Assembly: GCA_934503275.1 (NCBI GenBank)
Contig: CAKSVD010000018.1
Location: forward strand, 1 to 40,353
Length of the DNA stretch: 40,353 bases
Origin: an uncultured Faecalibacterium sp.
GTDB lineage: Bacteria; Bacillota; Clostridia; Oscillospirales; Ruminococcaceae
Direction of reading: 5' to 3'
In this document: piece after piece, positions 35,301 to 40,353 of the stretch
Layout: every line of letters begins with the position of its first letter
Numbering within the stretch: the stretch's first letter is position 1
The notes under the pieces: generated by a model
Database searches by the model: none
Told to the model about the DNA's origin: nothing
What the model saw: only the letters and a program-made list of their open reading frames with translations
Program-made: the position numbers and the translations under genes

Positions 35301-36231
35301 GCCGCACCTGACGGACGATATTCTAAGCCTTGGCCGAGCAGAGACGAGTGCAAAAGAATACCTGCCTTTCCCGGCACTGCTGGGCAGTATCCTTGCCGAG
35401 CGAAAAAACGACCAGACACATGCGCAGTTCCTGATTCCGCAGACGCAGGGAGCGGAAGCAGACGGTCAATACGCCCGTGTCATCCGTGCGGTGTTGGACC
35501 GCAGAAAAGAGCTGAATGCTCAACTGGTCAGCCCAATGCTGGAAACACTGCCCGAAATGGCGCAGAACCGTGATGCCCTGCTCCGTGCACTGCTGGCCGG
35601 AGATATCCTGTATGCTGCCCCGGCGGCGATGCGCGCCGGAATTGCTGCTGCATGGGACACGCTGCCCGGCTGGGCACAGCTCCACAAGGCTGCGGTAGAG
35701 ATCGGCAAACGCCCTGTCACGGGCCGCAGGCTTGCCGCCGTGGGCACACCGCTCTGCCTGACCGAGCTGGACAGCGGAGTGCTTTCTACGCTGGAAGCAG
35801 AGGGCAGCCAGCTGCTCCGCGCGCCGTTGAGCGAGGCGCTCTGGTTTCTGTGGAAAGACAATTTGGATGAAAACAAACCATCGGCTGGTTGGCTTGACCA
35901 GATGCAGAGGCAGATGCAGACCCTTGGGAATGAACTTGGAGCGCACAGTGCCTTTGCGGAAGACGCTGAAACACTGTTCCTCATTGCGGACTCTGCCTTG
36001 CCGAATTTTTCAGGCGGGAACGGTCGATATCGGTACGCCAAGGCCGTGGAGCTTTCTGGCCGTACCAATGCAGTGCTGACCCTTGCACCCCGGTATGAAA
36101 ATACCGCTATGATTCTGGATATGCGCGGCCTGCGGGATGCCTGCAAGGCACCGTTGTTCCAGCTTTCGCTGGACAATGACTGGGATGAAACGGCGTGGAG
36201 CCGCCTGCGTTCCTTCCTGTATTACTGCTGA
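32359..36231 (+). CDS. 2-hydroxyacyl-CoA dehydratase activase-type fusion protein
   Basis: A 1290-residue protein with two BadF/BadG/BcrA/HgdC-type ATPase domains and a long C-terminal part. Domain 1 (about 1-260): LGMDIGTSTVKLVLL, NEHCAGGTGSFFEDQ, SGRCAVFAKTD. Domain 2 (about 305-570): LGIDIGSTSTDLVLV, NKICAAGTGSFVEEQ, GERCTVFIETA. Both keep the two Cys that in HgdC dimers hold the 4Fe-4S cluster. Residues about 610-950 match DUF2229 and the dehydratase-like region (GETCYPVKLIYGHMQ, LTNHGCGPDTMLSHLFKQEMG). HgdC uses ATP to push an electron into the dehydratase; the role of the long fused form is not settled. AAGGAG precedes the ATG. The promoter region has Crp/Fnr-type palindromes. Confidence 0.9.
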   Translation: MLSLGMDIGTSTVKLVLLKNQEIEKQWMAVHHGNPFVCLKKGLSTLELAMDTPFSLCVTGSNTEALLEQDSAIPSLGDIPAIVEGVRWIIPQVGSVIEIGSQGARFITEVQSQTPQFAANEHCAGGTGSFFEDQMSRVGCKLEDYSALVEQAQSIPRLSGRCAVFAKTDIIHRQQEGVSTPDILLGLCYAMIHNYKATIARRLPVCKPVVFCGGVTCNSGVIRAIREVFGLTEEELIVPEEARFEAALGAALKASGSFTLRQLNDSLDRTLTTHHMVGTLPKLELRSGTSLAEPNATKIIPESGCALGIDIGSTSTDLVLVGADGELVDFQYLRTAGDPEGAVRKGLASIRQRFGDIRFTAVGVTGSGRERIGKRIGADTVRDEITAQAKGAAHWVPEVDTVFEIGGQDSKYISIQNGEVVDFQMNKICAAGTGSFVEEQAARMGIPLAEFGPLALSSEHPVSLGERCTVFIETAIASASAEGISWADIAAGLCHSIVQNYLHKVVGSKPVGQHIVLQGGVDYNPGIVAAFQSAYGDRVQVSPIFSISGAYGAALLAQEAVGDAPSRFVGFDSPAKDAEDSRSVEIQKNIDFYKQADKLLLEGYTGKRDPRKKTVGVPFALMIHKFFPMANAFFTSLGFNVVLTDPTSEETIRLAQQTAQGETCYPVKLIYGHMQQLIDQKVDYIFLPTIHTMKHEKSRVKHNYGCVYMQTAAASIAKALDIESKGITLLSPVFDLDFGQEAMASAMLGLSKILGIPKPFCAKALLSGAMAVRRHTAAVEKQGKALLATLRPDDKVLVLITRNYGVSDPILNMGIPELLLERGYKVITLSHLPGHALDISDEYDNLYYPFGQHILSGAKLIAHHPNLYAVYLTNHGCGPDTMLSHLFKQEMGDKPYLQIEVDEHFSNVGVITRIEAFLNSLQHRPAVALPTDFNIEQVDIHPCRLAQTPSPNVPLYLPAMGAYTPYLAAYFKQQGADPYELPHLTDDILSLGRAETSAKEYLPFPALLGSILAERKNDQTHAQFLIPQTQGAEADGQYARVIRAVLDRRKELNAQLVSPMLETLPEMAQNRDALLRALLAGDILYAAPAAMRAGIAAAWDTLPGWAQLHKAAVEIGKRPVTGRRLAAVGTPLCLTELDSGVLSTLEAEGSQLLRAPLSEALWFLWKDNLDENKPSAGWLDQMQRQMQTLGNELGAHSAFAEDAETLFLIADSALPNFSGGNGRYRYAKAVELSGRTNAVLTLAPRYENTAMILDMRGLRDACKAPLFQLSLDNDWDETAWSRLRSFLYYC

Positions 36232-36244
36232 AGAAACTGAATGA

Positions 36245-36282
36245 CAAAGAACCCGTCCGGAACGCTCCGGACGGGTTCTTTG
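36245..36282. terminator. Strong terminator between activase and cupin genes
   Basis: AAAGAACCCGTCCGGA (36246-36261) and TCCGGACGGGTTCTTT (36266-36281) pair perfectly around ACGC, extended by a C-G pair. Usable in both directions for the converging genes. Confidence 0.92.
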
Positions 36283-36306
36283 CGTCAGTTGTGATGAGGA
36301 AATCGC

Positions 36307-36960
36307 TTATTCGATCACCAGCAGAAGGCTCATTTTGAACTTGCCCTGTGCGGTAACGCTGTGCAGGCCGTTCTTATCGAAGCGGAAGCTCTCGCCTGCG
36401 TTCAGCTCGTAATCCTTGCCCTCATAGCCAATAATGGCCTTGCCTTCGAGGGCGGTCAGGATGGCATTGCCGGGAGCGCGGTGCGGAGTCAGGCCGGTGC
36501 CCTCGTCAAAAGCCATCAGGACAAATTTCATGTTGTCTGCATGAGCGATATCCAGATTGGCGATGCTGCCCTCTTCATAAGAAATGAGGTTCTTCAGTTC
36601 GGTGGGCTGGCCTGCCTTGATGATGTTGTTCATGGTAAAATTCTCCTTTTTCAAAATGATTTCAGTATAGATCATTCCACTGTCGGTTTTTGTGCCGCAC
36701 AGTGTTTTCGGCGGTACATACAGCACTTCTCCGGGTTTGACAGACACTTCCTGCCCATCGACTCCCAGAAGAAACTTGCCGTTTCCCTCACCACCCAGAT
36801 AAAGAGTGGTGCAGTCATAGTATTCCGGGGTAATAGAAGTGCCTGCGCCCAAGGAAAACCATGTTACCGGCACTCCATAGCCCAGTCCGGAAGGTCGGGA
36901 AACAGTCATAGCATCCCGGATCGGGCGAACCTGGGAAAGTGTAAAAGGAACATTGTTCAT
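36307..36960 (-). CDS. Two-domain cupin protein (last gene of the ABC operon)
   Basis: A 217-residue bicupin: cupin 1 about 30-105 (TLYLGGEGNGKFLLGVDGQEVSV, PGEVLYVPP) and cupin 2 about 135-215 (GTGLTPHRAPGNAILTALEG, LNAGESFRFDKNGLHSV). Cupins bind a metal or small ligand; the substrate is unknown. The start overlaps the ATPase stop by four bases. An internal ATG at 36633 with a textbook AAGGAG 9 bases upstream would make the second domain alone, a 108-residue protein that again starts MNN. So this may be two cupins fused, or one gene giving two products. The operon context suggests a role linked to the imported metal or cofactor. Confidence 0.82.
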   Translation of the reverse strand: MNNVPFTLSQVRPIRDAMTVSRPSGLGYGVPVTWFSLGAGTSITPEYYDCTTLYLGGEGNGKFLLGVDGQEVSVKPGEVLYVPPKTLCGTKTDSGMIYTEIILKKENFTMNNIIKAGQPTELKNLISYEEGSIANLDIAHADNMKFVLMAFDEGTGLTPHRAPGNAILTALEGKAIIGYEGKDYELNAGESFRFDKNGLHSVTAQGKFKMSLLLVIE

Positions 36961-37760
36961 ACAGCAGTTTCCTCCCGCAGAGCAACCGGAACGATGCTGC
37001 GCACCGACCGCCCCTGATAATGCAGTTCATCCACCAGCACCTGAACATCAAAAGAATACGAGATGTTCTTCTCGTTCAAGATCTCCGCAGCTGGACCGTA
37101 GAAAAATTCGCCTTTGCGGTTCAGCATCAGGGCTTCGTCCGCTACGCTCATGGCATTGGTGGGATAGTGGGTATTCATGATGGCACTGATGCCGGATTCA
37201 TGCGCCAGCCGCTCCACCATATTCAGTACTAAGATCTGATTGTGGAAATCCAGACCGGTTTCCGGCTCGTCCAGAATGATGAGCTTCGGCTCGTTGATGA
37301 GGGCACGGGCAATGAGCACCATTTGTAGTTCACCGCCGCTCATCCGGTTGCAGTCCTTGTTGGCAAGACGGGTGATCCCAACTCGTTCCATCATGGCTTC
37401 AGCCATTTCGATTTCCTCTTTGCCGGGTTGCTGAAAGGTTCCGAGATGCGCACTGCGCCCCAGCAGAACCATTTCCAGACCGGTGTAGGAAAAAGCGAAG
37501 CCGCGAGACTGCGGAATGTAGGAGATGGTACTCCAGACATCCTTCGGCTTGAGGGTGTGGATATCCTTCCCATAAAATAGGGTTTTTCCGCTGTGCCATG
37601 GCAGCAGACCGATCATGCACTTGAGCAGGGTGGTTTTACCAATGCCGTTTGGTCCAAGAATTGCAAGGATGTGTCCTTCTTCCAGACGCAAATTGATATT
37701 TTCGAGAATCACAGGCTGCTTCGGGTAGCCGAAGCAACCGTTCTGCACTTCCAAGATCAT
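36957..37760 (-). CDS. FecE-type ABC transporter ATP-binding protein
   Basis: A 267-residue ATPase of the iron-chelate/cobalamin class. Walker A LGPNGIGKTTLL (about 34-45), Q-loop SYIPQSRGFAFSY, signature MSGGELQMVLIARAL, Walker B LIILDEPETGLD, switch His in MNTHYPTN. It powers the permease encoded just upstream (four-base overlap). The C-terminal ~40 residues are longer than the core. Confidence 0.94.
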   Translation of the reverse strand: MILEVQNGCFGYPKQPVILENINLRLEEGHILAILGPNGIGKTTLLKCMIGLLPWHSGKTLFYGKDIHTLKPKDVWSTISYIPQSRGFAFSYTGLEMVLLGRSAHLGTFQQPGKEEIEMAEAMMERVGITRLANKDCNRMSGGELQMVLIARALINEPKLIILDEPETGLDFHNQILVLNMVERLAHESGISAIMNTHYPTNAMSVADEALMLNRKGEFFYGPAAEILNEKNISYSFDVQVLVDELHYQGRSVRSIVPVALREETAV

Positions 37761-38788
37761 TGCAGGTTGCTCCTTGTTTTATTCAGCAGAGAAATAAATG
37801 CCGGCGCACCGATGATAGCGGTGAGGATGGAAAGAGGCAGCTCGATAATGCTGATGCTGCGGGACAGGGTATCGATCAGAATCATAAAGCTGGCTCCCAG
37901 ACTGAGACTGAGGGGCACCACATAACGGTTGTTGCTTCCTACCAGCATCCGGGATGCGTGCGGGATCAGCAAACCGATCCAGCCCACCTGACCGCACATG
38001 GAAACGGCTGAAGCCGTGACCAGCGTAGATGCAACAATGAACAGCATTCGGGTCTGCTTGATGTTGATGCCGCTGGCACGAGCCTCGTCATCACTCAGTG
38101 AAAGGATGTTCAGCCGCCAGCGCAGCAGATAGATGATGATAATTCCGGCAACGATAAGTGGGTAGCCAATCAGGATCTTCTGGTAACTGGCACTGGTAAA
38201 GCTGCCCATGAGCCAGTAGGTGATTTCCGGCAGCTTGTCCTGCGGATCGGCAGTATATTTCAGCAGCGAACCCAGTGCGTTGAACAGAGAGGATGCAATC
38301 GTGCCGGCCAGCACCAGATAAACCATAGAACGCCCATCACTCTTGCCTGCGACTTTCAGAGTAAAACAGACGGAAATTAGGCCAAAGACCAAGGCGATGA
38401 GCTGCGTTTCCAGAATACTGCAAGACAGGATAATAGCAAGAATTGCACCCACACAGGTGCCGCTGGTTACACCCAAAATATCCGGTGTGGCAAGCGGATT
38501 GGAGAATAAGGATTGATAGGTATTGCCTGCACAAGACAGACCTGCGCCGACGATGATGGCCATCAGAATGCGGGGCAGCCGCAGATTGATGACGATGGAG
38601 TAGTTCTGTACATTTGAGGTGCTCTCACCCGTCAGAGCAGTGCGCAAAGCCGAAAGGACTTCGCCTATCGGAACACTCATTCGCCCAAAGCACAGGCAGA
38701 TGAGTGCGGTCACAAGGGGCAAAGTGAACATCAATACCACGGCCAGAGGTGTGAACCGGCCTTTTTTTATCCAGATGGTATCTTTCAT
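37757..38788 (-). CDS. FecCD-type ABC transporter permease
   Basis: A 343-residue permease with about ten membrane helices, of the BtuC/FecCD family. Marks: LRLPRILMAIIVGAGLSCAGNTYQSLFSNPLATPDILGVTSG near the N-terminus (family consensus RLPR...GAALAxSGxxxQ...NPLAxPxxLGxxxGA) and CGQVGWIGLLIPHASRMLVG near the C-terminus. It forms the channel for a siderophore, haem or cobalamin. It overlaps the binding-protein gene by one base (TGATG). Confidence 0.94.
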   Translation of the reverse strand: MKDTIWIKKGRFTPLAVVLMFTLPLVTALICLCFGRMSVPIGEVLSALRTALTGESTSNVQNYSIVINLRLPRILMAIIVGAGLSCAGNTYQSLFSNPLATPDILGVTSGTCVGAILAIILSCSILETQLIALVFGLISVCFTLKVAGKSDGRSMVYLVLAGTIASSLFNALGSLLKYTADPQDKLPEITYWLMGSFTSASYQKILIGYPLIVAGIIIIYLLRWRLNILSLSDDEARASGINIKQTRMLFIVASTLVTASAVSMCGQVGWIGLLIPHASRMLVGSNNRYVVPLSLSLGASFMILIDTLSRSISIIELPLSILTAIIGAPAFISLLNKTRSNLQ

Positions 38789-39954
38789 CAGTACAGCAGC
38801 ATTTCCTCCAGCTCGTCATCCGTCACATCGTAGCCGTACCATGTCTTGTAATATTCCTTGATGGTATCGCCCAGCGGATAATCGGCAAAAGCATCCGGGT
38901 AGGTGTTGCAGGCCAGCCATGCCAGCACCAGCGGAGCATCCGGATTCGGGGTAAACCAGTTCCACATACCCAGCGTAGTGTTGTAGACCCGGCCGCTCTT
39001 CACGGCAGTCAGGGTGGAGAAGTCAGCACCGTCAACATTCCCGCTCAGCACGTCCTCGGTGCGCAGGGGCTGCAGGCCGGGACCATCCAAGAAAAGAATA
39101 TCGGGATCCCAGCTATAAATCTGCTCCATGCTGGCCTGTGCAAAGCCAGTGGCTTCCAGTGCCTTGTCCGTTACGCCCAGACGCTTCATCCAGTAGGTGC
39201 CAAAGGTGCCCTGACCGGATACCTGCGGTACACCGTCTGCATACTTCCACAGAATCAGCGCACTGGGGCGATCCGTTTGAGGAATTTCCGCAATACGGGC
39301 TTCCACATCGGTCACGATCTCATCACCGGCAGCAACAAAGGCGTCGGTCTTGCCCGGCTCGTTGAAGATCTGCTCCAGCAGCTTCAGCCACTCTTCGTAA
39401 CGCTCAATGGGATCAGCTTCCGTAGATGCGCCCACGGTAGCGAAACCGATGGAGGGGATTCCGCTGGCCTTCAGGATTTCGGCATGGGAGGAGTTGCCCG
39501 CATTGTACAGGATAACATCAGGGTTCAGCTTCATGATCTCCTCGATGTTCAGGTCGCTCTGAGCATAGACCGTATCGCTGGACTCCAGAAGCTCCGGAGC
39601 GATGTTTTTCAACACCGTGTCAGAAATAACCGACTTGAAAGAGCCGCAGTAACCCACGATGTAGGGAGCACTGCCCTCAAAATAAGCCATGTAGGTGGAC
39701 AGGATTGGAATCTGGTCGATGACGACACGGGTGACCTTATTAGGCACTTCTACTTCGTTGCCGCCGTGGTCTACGACGGTATGGGTACCGGTCTCATCCA
39801 TAGATGCGGCAGAGAAAGTTGCTTCGCTGGATACAGCGGAAGAAGCCACAGAAGAAGCCGTGCTACTGGAAGAAGAACCGCAGGCGGCCAGAACACCGGC
39901 TGCACTTACAGCAGCCATGGCAGTGATAAACGAACGACGAGAAATTTTTTTCAT
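38788..39954 (-). CDS. Substrate-binding lipoprotein of the FecBCD-type ABC importer
   Basis: A 388-residue surface lipoprotein of the periplasmic-binding fold III family (FecB/BtuF/FhuD). The start at 39954 (MKKISRRSF) is chosen because AAAGGAG lies 7 bases before it; an upstream in-frame start has no RBS. The signal peptide has a twin-arginine segment SRRSF and lipobox LAAC with Cys25, followed by a Ser-rich linker. The binding domain shows NKVTRVVIDQIPI, LNIEEIMKLNPDVILYN and WDPDILFLDGPG. The ligand is not clear from sequence. It is the first gene of the operon; a GTTGCTATGGCAAC operator lies 99 bases upstream. Confidence 0.93.
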   Translation of the reverse strand: MKKISRRSFITAMAAVSAAGVLAACGSSSSSTASSVASSAVSSEATFSAASMDETGTHTVVDHGGNEVEVPNKVTRVVIDQIPILSTYMAYFEGSAPYIVGYCGSFKSVISDTVLKNIAPELLESSDTVYAQSDLNIEEIMKLNPDVILYNAGNSSHAEILKASGIPSIGFATVGASTEADPIERYEEWLKLLEQIFNEPGKTDAFVAAGDEIVTDVEARIAEIPQTDRPSALILWKYADGVPQVSGQGTFGTYWMKRLGVTDKALEATGFAQASMEQIYSWDPDILFLDGPGLQPLRTEDVLSGNVDGADFSTLTAVKSGRVYNTTLGMWNWFTPNPDAPLVLAWLACNTYPDAFADYPLGDTIKEYYKTWYGYDVTDDELEEMLLY

Positions 39955-40026
39955 GGAAAACTCCTTTAATAAACAGATAGTTCTTTGTTTGTGGCGGTTA
40001 GTCATAAATAACCAACTGCCAAGCAG

Positions 40027-40066
40027 TTTATCAGATTCATTTTCCTTTGTCGGTTGCTATGGCAAC
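40027..40066 (-). promoter_or_regulatory. ABC-operon promoter with Crp/Fnr-type operator
   Basis: GTTGCTATGGCAAC (40053-40066; GTTGC-TATG-GCAAC, perfect arms) is centred about 40 bases before the start expected from the -10-like GATAAA on the minus strand (40032-40027). There is no good -35, as in class II activation. Confidence 0.5.
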
Positions 40067-40102
40067 AACAGCGCAAATTTATGTGATGGTAAAAATAGCC
40101 AC

Positions 40103-40138
40103 AAAAACAGGGTGCGCCCCTGAATAGGACGCACCCTG
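40103..40138 (-). terminator. Terminator of a minus-strand gene beyond the right edge
   Basis: CAGGGTGCG (40108-40116) pairs with CGCACCCTG (40130-40138); on the minus strand TTTTT follows. It insulates the ABC operon from upstream transcription. Confidence 0.7.
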
Positions 40139-40353
40139 CCATCGCAATTCACGATTTGATTCGTTGATAACAACCGTGAATTGCATATCGCAAATCGGTC
40201 GTTGAGAATTGCGCTGTTTGTAAAACTTGCGATTAAGACCACAGACAACAGCGATATGTACAGCAGGGAGTTCCCCAAGTATGACACATCTTGTGGCTTT
40301 AGGAAAAAATACGCTATGTGAATCAGAACAAACCCCATTTTCTGTCTGCGGTA
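40139..40353. other. Non-coding right margin with inverted repeats
   Basis: GCAATTCACG (40144-40153) and CGTGAATTGC (40175-40184) are perfect inverted repeats, and CGCAATTC (40143-40150) recurs inverted as GAATTGCG (40206-40213). A minus-strand frame is open here but has no RBS and runs through the inverted repeats and the terminator, so it is not called. Confidence 0.4.

Noticed and set aside
32584..35946. Several minus-strand frames opposite the activase gene
   Set aside because: All are shadows of the 1290-residue activase-type protein, which has clear ATPase and Cys motifs.
40057..40338. Minus-strand 93-codon frame at the right edge
   Set aside because: It runs through inverted repeats and an intrinsic terminator, with no RBS.

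Overview
The window looks like chromosome of a gut Firmicute of the Oscillospiraceae/Ruminococcaceae, most probably Faecalibacterium or a close relative. This is inferred from G+C-rich codon use with clear AGGAGG ribosome binding sites, plant-glycan hydrolases, a Tn4451/TndX-type large serine recombinase, and small protein families typical of that group. No 16S gene or other species marker is present.

Region 1 (1-7.1 kb) is a glycan-use locus. On the minus strand a GPH-family sugar symporter is followed by a GH2 beta-galactosidase/glucuronidase-like enzyme and a GH43 enzyme with a discoidin-like domain (runs off the left edge). A GH1 beta-glucosidase is divergent from the symporter. Region 2 (7.2-11.6 kb) has a TetR regulator divergent from an SDR oxidoreductase, a MATE exporter and an AraC regulator. 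A perfect palindrome covers the -10 box of the SDR promoter. Region 3 (11.7-16.1 kb) is an L-rhamnose catabolic operon, rhaB-rhaA-rhaD, divergent from its probable AraC-type activator.

Region 4 (about 16.1-31.0 kb) is an accessory island, visibly more A/T-rich than its flanks. It holds a broken large serine recombinase, a tyrosine integrase reduced to its N-terminal part, an orphan Tiki/TraB/erythromycin-esterase-like protein, an oriT-like cluster of palindromes, and a complete Kdp potassium system on the minus strand: two small membrane proteins, kdpA, kdpB, a 47-residue ORF, kdpC, a CBS-pair protein, a TrkH remnant, kdpD and kdpE. It ends at the 3' half of a tRNA-Lys(CTT) gene, a typical integration scar. 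Three copies of a ~100-bp multi-hairpin repeat lie in its left part; one of them has split the recombinase gene.

Region 5 (31.0-40.35 kb) carries a small conserved protein, a Crp/Fnr regulator divergent from a 1290-residue 2-hydroxyacyl-CoA dehydratase activase-type protein, and a minus-strand operon for a FecBCD-type metal-chelate/cobalamin ABC importer ending in a two-domain cupin. A shared motif, TTG-N2-ATG-N-CAA, lies in front of the regulator, the activase and the ABC operon, which suggests a small Crp/Fnr regulon.

The most unusual items are the multi-hairpin repeat family, the oriT-like structure, the tRNA scar, the Crp/Fnr-type operators, and the unannotated small ORF between kdpB and kdpC.
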